The notes beneath the pieces were generated by a model. The model was not told where the DNA came from. It was given only the letters and a program-made list of their open reading frames with translations, and made no database searches. A program made the translations under genes and the position numbers. A DNA stretch of 64,000 bases from Ilumatobacteraceae bacterium (lineage in GTDB: Bacteria > Actinomycetota > Acidimicrobiia > Acidimicrobiales > Ilumatobacteraceae): the NCBI GenBank assembly GCA_013213745.1, contig JABSQH010000070.1, positions 1 to 64,000 of the forward strand. Direction: 5' to 3'. Below, one piece after another: positions 51,727 to 59,474 of this stretch (within the stretch, counting starts at the first letter, position 1; each line of letters starts with the position of its first letter).

Positions 51727-54700
51727 TCAGCTGAACCTCGTGTAGCGGACGATTGCATCAAGGTGCTCGGTGTCCTGTTCGTACAGCACGCCGCCCCATC
51801 CGTCGGTGGTGGTGCTGCGATGACCGGCGAGGGCCAACGGCTGTGACCAGAATCGGCCCCCAGCGGTGTTTGTCAAGGTGCCGGTGCCCGGCTCTGCGAC
51901 CACTCCGCTCGGGTGCTCCAGCGGGTTCCACGTACGCAGCGAGCGCCAATCACCGTATGGGTCCCGGAACAGCCACACGGCGGAGGCGTCACTGTCATAG
52001 TTGCGACCGGACACGGTGAGGAAGCGGCCGTTCACCTCGATCTTGCCGCCGAACGGTTGCGCCCGCGGGCCCAACTCGTCGAACGGCGCAACGATTCCGA
52101 AGTCTTCGTCCCAGTACCCACCCATGTCGCGGTACCCGTACAGCTGGCCCGGGCTGTGTCCGCCGCGGGCGCCACCGCTGACATCCCCCGGGTCGCTGTG
52201 GAGCAGCAGCGATCCGTCGTCGGTGAAGGCCAGCGTGCTCTGGTGCCCGAGCACGCTGGTGGTGAACGTGCGCACCGCAAGCGTCTTCGTCAGCTGGTCG
52301 CCGCGGAAGTCGTACACAGCGATCCCTCCTTGCGTGGTCGTGGCGATGCGCACGCCGTCTGCCGATGGTGCGATGTCGATCGATGCACCGAACGCGTCGG
52401 GGACGAGCCCAACGCCGTCGAGGCCGTTGTCGACGCTCCAGGGCATTGGTTGTTCGGCGCGTAGCGCGTTCCCGCTACCGATCCACACTTGTCCGTCGAC
52501 GAGGTCGAGCGAGTCGATAGTCGTCGCGTCCTCGAGATCGAGCTCGTAGGCGATGGACCGGCCGGTGATCAGCGGCATGGTTTCCACGTCCCACCACTGG
52601 CTGTCGTCACGCAAGCTGCCATGGGTCTCGGTCGTGTCGACCACGACGAGACGGAGCCCGGCCGAAGTGTCATCGATGCGCATCACGGCATAGCCGGCTG
52701 CGCTGATCGGATCGGTGGTGAACGCCTCCATCGAGGTGAACGGCACTGCCGAGCGAACCCGCACGGGGTCGGTCCGTTCCATGGTGTCGGCATCGATGGC
52801 GAACGCCAGGTCGGCGCGGTACCACTGGTCGACCGCTCCGCCGACCGGGTCGTCGACCGGGTACGACGCGACGTCGTCGTTGACCACGAGGAGGCTGTCG
52901 CCATCGAAGGCCAGACCGCTGATCGTGGTCGAGTACGTCGCTTCCTCGGTCGAACCGTCGACCGGGTCGTAGCGCACGACCGTGCTGAGCGCCGGGCTCG
53001 AGACCCACACATAGCGCAGGTCGTCGACGACGATGTCGGGAGCGTTGCCGTTGCGGGTGTGGTCGCTGTGGTTGGGCGCCGCCACGCGCCGCACGGCGCC
53101 AGAGTCGACATCGAAGATCACCAGGAGCGGCACGGCGTACGTGCCGTCGCCAGCATTGGTGAGGAACAGCTCGTCGCCGATCAGGGCGGCGTCGCTCGGG
53201 TTGGTCACCAGATCGAGATCGAGGGTGCGGATCACGGTGCCGGTGTCGACATCGAGTACCGCCGCGCTGCCCGAGTTGTCGACGACGACGAGATCGACAC
53301 CGTCGGTCACCATCGTGGCGGTCTCGATCGCCGGATCGAACACGGCCAGCACGGCCCCGGTCGATGCGTCGACCTTGAGGATTGCGGTCGAGTTGTCGAC
53401 GGCGACCCAGAGGTGGGCCGCATCGACGGTCGTCGCCGCAACCGCGTCATCGAGATCGACCATGCCGGTCGGCTGCAGCTCGCTGTGGAGCTGCCAGCCG
53501 TCGGGTCCGTTGGCGAACAGCAAGATACGGCTGTCGGTGTTGGCAGGAAGCGCGCGCATGTTGCCGAAGTCGGCGTCGTGCAGCCACAGCTCGCTCACCG
53601 CGATGTGGTTGCCATCTGCGGTGATTGCCACGTGCCGCGAGGCGAGCGTGCCGTCCTGGGTGCGCAGCGGCGCCGAGCCGGTATCGGCGAGGATCTCGCT
53701 CAGCAGCGTCACGGTGGCGTGCTCATCGTCGAACGGCACGCCGGGGTTGGCGATCGATGCCACGACGACTTCAGGGTGCAGCGAACCGTCGAGGGTGTCG
53801 GCCGTGGCCACGACCGTGGTGCCCGAGCCGTCGACCGCCACCCGCTTGTCGAGACCGACGTAGTTCGGGAACTGGGTGTCGGCGTCGAGTTCGGTGTAGG
53901 TGATCGTGCCGAGGCGGGCACCACCGGCGGTGATCGGTGCGGCGCGGTCGAGCTCCATATTGGGCAGCACACGCGCTGTGCCCAAGCCCTCCGCGGAGAG
54001 CTCGGCGAACCGGCTGCCGTCGGCGGACAGCGCGTAGTCGACCGTGTCGTCGAGCAACTCGAGTTGCTCGTCGGCGATCGCCGGCTCGTTGAATCCGAGC
54101 GTCCCGGGAGCGGCGGGGGTCAACCACTCCAAGGGCACCGGGGCGTAGCCGCCGGCGTCGTCGGTCTGGTAGTAGAGGCCGACCGAGCCGGGGTTGAAAG
54201 CCGCCCAGGCGAGCATCGTCAGGGGGTACGGCTCCCCAGCGTTGAAGCGCACCGGATCGCCGAAGTCGGGGGCGTCCATCGTCGGCGTGTCGAGGATCTG
54301 GTGGCCGAGCTCTTCGGCGAGCGCATTGATCTGTTCCTCGAATTGCCCGACTCCGGCCCGATACAGGCGAGCGTCGCGGGCGCGCACGGTTTCGCCGGGG
54401 TGGAGGGCGAACTCGCTGGGATGGATCGACCAGGTGGCCGCCGAGGCAGACGCCTCGAGGGGCGCTGCGGCCATTGCGTCGTCGCCGCCGAGCGTGACCC
54501 GCTGGCCGGGGTCGAGGTCGCTGGCGCCGACGTCATGCAGATATGCCTGTGCCCCGGCAGGCCCCTGTACACCGAATGTCAGCTCGATGGTGCCGTCGTC
54601 GTCCACGAGTGGGTGGTCGGGGTCGACCTCGAGATAGCCGAGCATCTTGGTCGAGTAGGCGCTGAGCAACGGAAAGTTTCCGACCATCTCTTCGGACCAG

Positions 54701-55758
54701 TCGTGCTCGAAGCCGTCGCCGCTCGACGTCGCCGTGCCGACGACATACTCGCCGGCGGACTCGACGGCGGTGCCGGTGGTATTGACCAGCACGTGGCCGC
54801 CGTCGTCGAGGTACTCGAAGTCGACCATCACGTCGAACTCGAGTTCGCGGTCGCGATTGAGGTCATCGCCGCAGTTCATCTTCTTGGTGCCGAACAGCTT
54901 GTTTCCGATCCAGCTCACGGCTTCGCAGCCGGCGTAGCCGATGGTCAAGCCCAGTTCGCGACCGAATTCGACGACGGCCCAGCCCATTCCCTCGAAGCCG
55001 ATCATCAGCATTCCGCCGACGTAGTCGAACGGGTCTTCCGGCGGGCCTTCGGGGCCCCAGCCGTCGGGAGTCGAGCGGACGATCCAGAACTTGCGGTCGC
55101 CTTCGGTCACCGTGGGCGCAATGCCCCACTGCGGGCTGGCCATCGGCATCGTGCCGTCGCCCAGCAGATGTGAGTGCTCGTCGTTGCCGTCGTCGAGTCG
55201 ATCGTTGGCGAAATGTGGCCAAAAGCGGGCGCGCAGCCCGTTGTTCGCGAGCGACGTCTGCTGCCTGGCCATCTCGCCGCCGAACTCGGGGTCGACGATC
55301 GAGGCGAGTCCGGCGCCATGGGCGGGAATCTGCACTCGCGTCGGGCCTGCGGCGACGGTCGTGTCGAGCGCAACAGGGGCGCGGTACAACTGAGTGTCGT
55401 CGAACATGCCGTCTTCGTCGGTGCGCGGGTACTGCCCGACACCGCCGCTCATGTTCGGGTCGACGAGGACGTAGCCGTCGTACTGCGCACCTGGTTCGAC
55501 GAGACCGTTGGGTGCCGTCCACGATTCCTCGGTGGTCCACGCAGACTCGGCGACGACGCGCATCGGGTCGTCGACCATTGTCAGGATGTACTTGCGTTCG
55601 ACGCCCGGTGCGTCGTAGACGAGCGTGGGGTCGTCCGAGCTCAGGATCCGGACGTCGTCGGTCGCGTGGGCGACGACGGGAATCAGTCCGAAGCAGAGGG
55701 TGGCTGCGGCAAGCGCTCCGGTAAGCGTGCGTGTACTGGTTCGGTGGGCTGCGCCCAT
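51727..55758 (-). CDS. Large secreted beta-propeller-rich protein
   Basis: A 1343-residue protein with a clear signal peptide (MGAAHRTSTRTLTGALAAAT, hydrophobic core, cleavage after AHA at about residue 32). Residues ~35-600 are a unique region I do not recognise. It includes a glycine-rich hydrophobic patch (MLMIGFEGMGWAVVEFGREL) and a possible disulphide pair (Cys in YAGCEAVSW and KKMNCGDD). From about residue 680 onward, repeats resemble YVTN/PQQ-type propeller blades: STAILKVDASTGAVLAVFDP, SAAVLDVDTGTVIRTLDLDL, TVVRYDPVDGSTEEATYSTT. ATG 55758 is preceded by GAAGGGATCC and begins exactly at the signal peptide; the longer frame upstream is unlikely. The RHS gene follows after about 124-211 nt. 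Function unknown; probably an extracellular partner of the RHS protein. Confidence 0.82.
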   Translation of the reverse strand: MGAAHRTSTRTLTGALAAATLCFGLIPVVAHATDDVRILSSDDPTLVYDAPGVERKYILTMVDDPMRVVAESAWTTEESWTAPNGLVEPGAQYDGYVLVDPNMSGGVGQYPRTDEDGMFDDTQLYRAPVALDTTVAAGPTRVQIPAHGAGLASIVDPEFGGEMARQQTSLANNGLRARFWPHFANDRLDDGNDEHSHLLGDGTMPMASPQWGIAPTVTEGDRKFWIVRSTPDGWGPEGPPEDPFDYVGGMLMIGFEGMGWAVVEFGRELGLTIGYAGCEAVSWIGNKLFGTKKMNCGDDLNRDRELEFDVMVDFEYLDDGGHVLVNTTGTAVESAGEYVVGTATSSGDGFEHDWSEEMVGNFPLLSAYSTKMLGYLEVDPDHPLVDDDGTIELTFGVQGPAGAQAYLHDVGASDLDPGQRVTLGGDDAMAAAPLEASASAATWSIHPSEFALHPGETVRARDARLYRAGVGQFEEQINALAEELGHQILDTPTMDAPDFGDPVRFNAGEPYPLTMLAWAAFNPGSVGLYYQTDDAGGYAPVPLEWLTPAAPGTLGFNEPAIADEQLELLDDTVDYALSADGSRFAELSAEGLGTARVLPNMELDRAAPITAGGARLGTITYTELDADTQFPNYVGLDKRVAVDGSGTTVVATADTLDGSLHPEVVVASIANPGVPFDDEHATVTLLSEILADTGSAPLRTQDGTLASRHVAITADGNHIAVSELWLHDADFGNMRALPANTDSRILLFANGPDGWQLHSELQPTGMVDLDDAVAATTVDAAHLWVAVDNSTAILKVDASTGAVLAVFDPAIETATMVTDGVDLVVVDNSGSAAVLDVDTGTVIRTLDLDLVTNPSDAALIGDELFLTNAGDGTYAVPLLVIFDVDSGAVRRVAAPNHSDHTRNGNAPDIVVDDLRYVWVSSPALSTVVRYDPVDGSTEEATYSTTISGLAFDGDSLLVVNDDVASYPVDDPVGGAVDQWYRADLAFAIDADTMERTDPVRVRSAVPFTSMEAFTTDPISAAGYAVMRIDDTSAGLRLVVVDTTETHGSLRDDSQWWDVETMPLITGRSIAYELDLEDATTIDSLDLVDGQVWIGSGNALRAEQPMPWSVDNGLDGVGLVPDAFGASIDIAPSADGVRIATTTQGGIAVYDFRGDQLTKTLAVRTFTTSVLGHQSTLAFTDDGSLLLHSDPGDVSGGARGGHSPGQLYGYRDMGGYWDEDFGIVAPFDELGPRAQPFGGKIEVNGRFLTVSGRNYDSDASAVWLFRDPYGDWRSLRTWNPLEHPSGVVAEPGTGTLTNTAGGRFWSQPLALAGHRSTTTDGWGGVLYEQDTEHLDAIVRYTRFS

Positions 55759-55800
55759 GGATCCCTTCAGCCGGCGACAGCGCGCCGGTCTATCTAGACG

Positions 55801-55821
55801 TGGAGTATTGGTGGAACTCCA
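55801..55821 (-). promoter_or_regulatory. Inverted repeat upstream of the propeller gene
   Basis: TGGAGT / ACTCCA, 6-bp arms with a 9-nt spacer, lies 43-63 nt before ATG 55758. It may be an operator or part of the leader; there is no clear promoter hexamer at leaderless spacing. Confidence 0.25.
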
Positions 55822-55880
55822 GTCTCGATGAAGGTGTCTTTGGGCAGCCTGCGGGCGACCTGTGGTCAACCCGAAACCTG

Positions 55881-55915
55881 TAACGCTCGTCTCTGAGACG
55901 ACTGTGACAGCGTTA
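55881..55915 (-). terminator. Inverted repeats at the fabI stop codon
   Basis: TAACGCT / AGCGTTA (55881-55887 and 55909-55915) encloses a second palindrome TCGTCTC-T-GAGACGA (55887-55901). The outer arm includes the fabI stop codon. It probably terminates fabI and separates it from the secreted-protein locus. Confidence 0.45.
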
Positions 55916-56683
55916 GGCGCCGACGGCGTGATAGCCGCCGTCGACGTGAACGATCTCGCCGGTCGTGGCGGGGAACCAGTCGGACAGCAACGCCACACAG
56001 GCGCGGGCGACCGGTTCGGATTCGGTGACCTCCCAGCCGAGCGGCGCACGCTCGTCCCAGACGCCTTCGAACTTGGCAAATCCGGGGATCGAGCGGGCAG
56101 CGACGGTTTTGATCGGTCCTGCCGCCACGAGGTTGGAACGGATGCCCTGCGGCCCGAGATCCTTGGCCAGGTAGCGCGACACGCTCTGCAAGGCCGACTT
56201 GGCGACGCCCATCCAGTTGTATGCGGGCCACGCCTGTTGGTTGTCGAAGTCCAGCCCGACGAACGCGCCGCCCGACGACATCAACGGTACGAATGCATCG
56301 GCCAACGCCTTGAGCGAGTACGTCGAGATGTGCAAAGCAGTGGCCACGTCGTCCCACTGAGCGGCCAGAAAGTCGTCGCCGAGGCACACCTCGGGCGCGA
56401 AGCCGATCGCGTGGAGCACGCCGTCGACCCGGCCCCACCGCTCGGCGAGCGCAGTACGCACAGCGACGCCGTGCTCAGGCTCGGTCACATCGAGTTCGAA
56501 TACCGGAACCTCGTCGGCGGGCAGCTTGCGGGCGGTCCGCTCTGTGAGGCGCAAGCCACGGCCGGCTCCGGTCAGCGCAACGTCGGCACCCTCGGCGATG
56601 GCCAACCGGGCTACTCCGTACGCCAGCGACGAGTCGGTCAGTACGCCGGTGATCACGATCTTCTTGCCCTCGAGGAGTCCCAT
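55913..56683 (-). CDS. fabI: Enoyl-[acyl-carrier-protein] reductase FabI/InhA type
   Basis: A 256-residue NADH-dependent short-chain reductase that completes each fatty-acid elongation cycle. The cofactor-binding start is ITGVLTDSSLAYGVARLAIA. The catalytic pair is Tyr155-x6-Lys162 in PAYNWMGVAKSAL, and RSNLVAAGPIKTVAARSIPG follows. The YNWM and AAGPI segments resemble mycobacterial InhA closely, so the enzyme could share sensitivity to InhA-type inhibitors, but this is inference. ATG 56683 with TACGGT 7 nt upstream on the minus strand. Divergent from the npdG-like gene. Confidence 0.95.
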   Translation of the reverse strand: MGLLEGKKIVITGVLTDSSLAYGVARLAIAEGADVALTGAGRGLRLTERTARKLPADEVPVFELDVTEPEHGVAVRTALAERWGRVDGVLHAIGFAPEVCLGDDFLAAQWDDVATALHISTYSLKALADAFVPLMSSGGAFVGLDFDNQQAWPAYNWMGVAKSALQSVSRYLAKDLGPQGIRSNLVAAGPIKTVAARSIPGFAKFEGVWDERAPLGWEVTESEPVARACVALLSDWFPATTGEIVHVDGGYHAVGA

Positions 56684-56690
56684 GGCAGAG

Positions 56691-56696
56691 ACCGTA
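56691..56696 (-). promoter_or_regulatory. -10 element TACGGT of fabI
   Basis: TACGGT on the minus strand ends 7 nt before ATG 56683; no Shine-Dalgarno sequence, so a leaderless transcript is likely. Confidence 0.5.
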
Positions 56697-56747
56697 CGCG
56701 GTGTTGGCCGCCGTCGGGCCCCTTTCGATCGAGCGCGTTCGATGTGC

Positions 56748-56753
56748 CACGCT
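56748..56753 (+). promoter_or_regulatory. Possible -10 element CACGCT of the npdG-like gene
   Basis: CACGCT ends 7 nt before ATG 56761. The first base deviates from TANNNT but position and the remaining bases agree with the pattern in this window. With the fabI element it makes a divergent pair 52 nt apart. Confidence 0.35.
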
Positions 56754-56760
56754 GTCGCCC

Positions 56761-57438
56761 ATGCGCATCGGCATCCTCGGCGGAACGGGGCCAGCGGGAA
56801 GTGGTCTCGCTGCCCGCCTCGCCAGTATCGGCTATCCGGCCGTGATCGGATCGCGATCGAAGTACCGCGCAATGGAGGCCCGCGACGAGTTGGTCGACAA
56901 GTGGCCGCAACTCGCAGAGCTGTTGTCATTCGGCGACAACGCCGCTGCCGCCGACTGTGATCTCGTCGTGCTGGCGACGCCGTGGGACGCCGCCGCCGGA
57001 ACCGCCCAGGAGAACGAGGAGGCGCTCGACGGCAAGATCCTCGTGACGATGGCCAACGCCGTGGTACGGGTGAACAAGGAGTTCCTGCCGCTCATGCCGC
57101 CACGCGGCAGCGTCGCCGCACACGTCCAGGCCGCCGTCCCGCGAACCCGGGTCGTCGCTGCGTTCCACCACCTCCCCGCCACCGAACTGGGCCACATCGA
57201 AGAGCCGATCGAGTCCGACGTACTGATCTGCGCAGACGACCCCGAGGCGGTGCGCGAGGTGGCGGCGATCGTCTCCGACATCCCTGGTTGCCGGCCGCTC
57301 GACGCCGGTGAGCTCTCCAGTGCGGCAGCGATCGAAGCGTTCACCGCGGTGCTGTTGCAGTTGAATGTCCGATACAAGACCCGAGTTGCGCCGAAACTCA
57401 TCGGAATCAAGCGCGACCCTCGGGCGGTTGACGCCTGA
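56761..57438 (+). CDS. npdG: F420:NADP oxidoreductase-like protein (NpdG)
   Basis: A 225-residue Rossmann protein of the NADPH-dependent F420 reductase family. The nucleotide-binding motif is at the very start (MRIGILGGTGPAGSGLAARL), followed by VIGSRSKYRAMEAR, whose Ser-Arg can select the NADP phosphate. DLVVLATPWDAAAGTAQ and AFHHLPATELG are family segments. It would exchange hydride between F420 and NADP, linking F420 redox to the NADPH pool; F420 use is common in actinobacteria. ATG 56761. It ends 1 nt before the mshC GTG. Confidence 0.87.
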   Translation: MRIGILGGTGPAGSGLAARLASIGYPAVIGSRSKYRAMEARDELVDKWPQLAELLSFGDNAAAADCDLVVLATPWDAAAGTAQENEEALDGKILVTMANAVVRVNKEFLPLMPPRGSVAAHVQAAVPRTRVVAAFHHLPATELGHIEEPIESDVLICADDPEAVREVAAIVSDIPGCRPLDAGELSSAAAIEAFTAVLLQLNVRYKTRVAPKLIGIKRDPRAVDA

Positions 57439-57439
57439 C

Positions 57440-58564
57440 GTGCAGTTGTACGACACCGCCCGTCAGGCGGTTGTGCCATTCGAGCCGGGCCCGCACGTGT
57501 TGATGTACACGTGCGGTATCACCCCGTACGACGCGACCCATCTCGGTCACGCGGCGACGTTCGTCGCATACGACATCTTGCAGCGACGCCTGATCGACAA
57601 GGGACACACGGTGAAGTGCGTGCGCAATGTCACCGACGTCGACGACCCCTTGTTTGCCAAGGCGCGAGAGTTGGGCGTGCACTACCTCGATCTGGCGGCG
57701 GGCGAAGAGGCGCGGTTCGAGCGCGACCTCGTTGCGCTCAACGTCTTGCCGGTCGCCGCAACGCCGCGGGCCTCATCCGCCATTCCCGACATCCGCGGGT
57801 TCATCGGCATGGTCCTCGATCGGGGGTTCGCCTACGAGTCGGGTGGCTCGGTGTACTTCGACGTGTCGAAGTTCGACGACTTCGGCACGCTGAGCGGCTA
57901 CTCGACCGACGAGATGCTGGCCCTGGCCAAAGAGCGCGGCGGCAACGTCGATGACCCGAACAAACGTCATCCGCTCGACTTCGTGCTGTGGCATCCCTCC
58001 GCCGACGACGAGCCCTCGTGGGACACCATGTGGGGACCGGGTCGGCCGGGCTGGCACATCGAGTGTTCGGCGTTGGCACTGCGCGAGCTCGGCACGACGA
58101 TCGATCTCCACGGCGGCGGTGCCGATCTGATCTTTCCGCACCACGAGAGTGAGCGGGCGCAGTCCGAGGCGGCGACGGGGGAGCCGTTCGTCAAGCACTG
58201 GATGCACACCGCGCTGATCAGCAAAGACGGCGAGAAGATGTCCAAGAGTCTCGGCAATCTCGTGTTCGTCGACGCATTGCGTGAGACGTGGGACCCCCGG
58301 GCGATCCGGCTGACGATCATCGAGCACCACTATCGAACCGAGTGGGAATGGGACGACGAGCTGATGCCGCGCAATGCGGCGCGGCTCGACGCATGGCTGG
58401 CCAGCGTGGGTGGACAGTCCGGGGACGACCTGCTTGAACACGTGCGGACACGACTCGACGATGACCTCGACACCCCTGGAGCGATCGCGGCGATCGATGC
58501 TGCGGCTGCCGACGGGGTCGATGTGACGAAGGCCGCCGACCTCCTCGGTGTGGTGCTGGTGTGA
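57440..58564 (+). CDS. mshC: Mycothiol ligase MshC (L-cysteine:GlcN-inositol ligase)
   Basis: A 374-residue member of the cysteinyl-tRNA synthetase fold. The active-site opening MYTCGITPYDATHLGHAATF is the MshC version; tRNA synthetases have CGPTVYD...HIGNA. The zinc cysteine is in YTCG, and the KMSKS loop is intact (GEKMSKSLGN). It lacks the C-terminal tRNA-binding domain of CysRS, again as in MshC. It joins cysteine to GlcN-myo-inositol, the third step of mycothiol synthesis, so the organism probably makes mycothiol. GTG 57440 directly follows npdG; TTG 57428 is possible. Confidence 0.9.
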   Translation: MQLYDTARQAVVPFEPGPHVLMYTCGITPYDATHLGHAATFVAYDILQRRLIDKGHTVKCVRNVTDVDDPLFAKARELGVHYLDLAAGEEARFERDLVALNVLPVAATPRASSAIPDIRGFIGMVLDRGFAYESGGSVYFDVSKFDDFGTLSGYSTDEMLALAKERGGNVDDPNKRHPLDFVLWHPSADDEPSWDTMWGPGRPGWHIECSALALRELGTTIDLHGGGADLIFPHHESERAQSEAATGEPFVKHWMHTALISKDGEKMSKSLGNLVFVDALRETWDPRAIRLTIIEHHYRTEWEWDDELMPRNAARLDAWLASVGGQSGDDLLEHVRTRLDDDLDTPGAIAAIDAAAADGVDVTKAADLLGVVLV

Positions 58565-58600
58565 ACATAGGTGTCCTTCCAATGGATGTGCGGCTCGGGG

Positions 58601-58629
58601 TTCACGACCGAACGAACATGTCCTACTGT
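58601..58629 (+). promoter_or_regulatory. Promoter of the plsC-like gene (TTCACG, 17 bp, TACTGT)
   Basis: A -35 like TTCACG (58601-58606), an exact 17-bp spacer and -10 TACTGT (58624-58629), which ends 8 nt before ATG 58638. It is the best complete promoter of the leaderless set. Confidence 0.6.
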
Positions 58630-58637
58630 TAGCGCAC

Positions 58638-59432
58638 ATGGCCAAGGCCACCGGCGCCGGTGACGCTCAGCGACGATTCCGCAGTGCGGTGCGCCCGTTC
58701 ACGAGGCGTCTGTGGAATATCGAACTCGAGGGCTTTGACCGCCTTCCCGACGACGGACCCGCGATCTTGTGCCCGAATCACATCAGCTTTCTCGACTCAG
58801 CGTTCTTGATGTTGTCGCTGCCGCGCAACATCTCCTTTGTCGGTAAGGCCGAGTACATGGATTCGTGGAAAACGAAGTACGCGTTCCCGGCATTGGGCAT
58901 GATTCCTATCGACCGGACGGGTGGCGACAAGAGCCAGTCGGCGCTCGATACGGCCGAAAGCGTGCTGCGCCGCGGCGAGCTGTTCGGCATCTTCCCCGAG
59001 GGCACCCGCAGCCGCGACGGCCTGCTCCACAAGGGCCGCACCGGTGCCGCGAGGTTGGCGATGAAGATCGGTTGTCCGATCTATCCGGTGGGTGTCGTCG
59101 GTACCGACGAGATCCAACCGCCAGATGCCTGGTTCCCGAAGCTGTTCGGAACATGTCGCATTTCCGTCGGTCGGCCAGTGAAACCCGAGCGGTACCAGGG
59201 TTCTGGTGCGGAGCACTTGGCCTGGCGTTCGATGATCGACGAAGTGATGTTCGAAATCCGTGAGATGACCGGCCAGGAGTATGTCAACAGTTACGCCGGG
59301 CAAAAGGCCGAAACCGAACCGACGGTCGAAGCCAAGGTGGGCAGTGTGACCGAACTGCCCGACGCAGCAACCCGCAACGGAACAGCGGCGGCGCCAGAAC
59401 CCGCGCTGGCCGCGGCAGCGGCCGGCAACTGA
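58638..59432 (+). CDS. plsC: 1-acylglycerol-3-phosphate acyltransferase-like protein (PlsC family)
   Basis: A 264-residue PlsC-domain acyltransferase. Motif I is the catalytic HX4D: His48-x4-Asp53 (CPNHISFLDSAF). Motif III is FPEGTRS (118-124), and CPIYPVGVVGTDEIQPPDAW gives motif IV. It acylates lysophosphatidic acid in phospholipid synthesis; some actinobacterial paralogues act on other acceptors. The C-terminal ~45 residues are Ala/Glu/Thr-rich and variable. ATG 58638 was chosen for the TACTGT hexamer 8 nt upstream and the basic N-terminus. The gene before it, mshC, is unrelated in function. Confidence 0.88.
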   Translation: MAKATGAGDAQRRFRSAVRPFTRRLWNIELEGFDRLPDDGPAILCPNHISFLDSAFLMLSLPRNISFVGKAEYMDSWKTKYAFPALGMIPIDRTGGDKSQSALDTAESVLRRGELFGIFPEGTRSRDGLLHKGRTGAARLAMKIGCPIYPVGVVGTDEIQPPDAWFPKLFGTCRISVGRPVKPERYQGSGAEHLAWRSMIDEVMFEIREMTGQEYVNSYAGQKAETEPTVEAKVGSVTELPDAATRNGTAAAPEPALAAAAAGN

Positions 59433-59462
59433 ACCCAGCCCTGCGGCTGCACCTTCGGGCCG

Positions 59463-59468
59463 TATCCT
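59463..59468 (+). promoter_or_regulatory. -10 element TATCCT of thrS
   Basis: TATCCT ends 6 nt before ATG 59475. The 42-nt gap after plsC has no T-box structure and no Shine-Dalgarno sequence. Confidence 0.55.
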
Positions 59469-59474
59469 GCGGGT

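Noticed and set aside
52489-55173. Plus-strand open frame of 894 codons opposite the propeller gene
   Set aside because: The minus-strand frame has a signal peptide, a ribosome site and coherent propeller repeats. The plus-strand translation is Arg/Val/Gly/Asp-rich noise from high GC content.
57440-58564. Cysteinyl-tRNA synthetase (cysS) call
   Set aside because: CGITPYDATHLGHA and the missing C-terminal tRNA-binding domain identify MshC.
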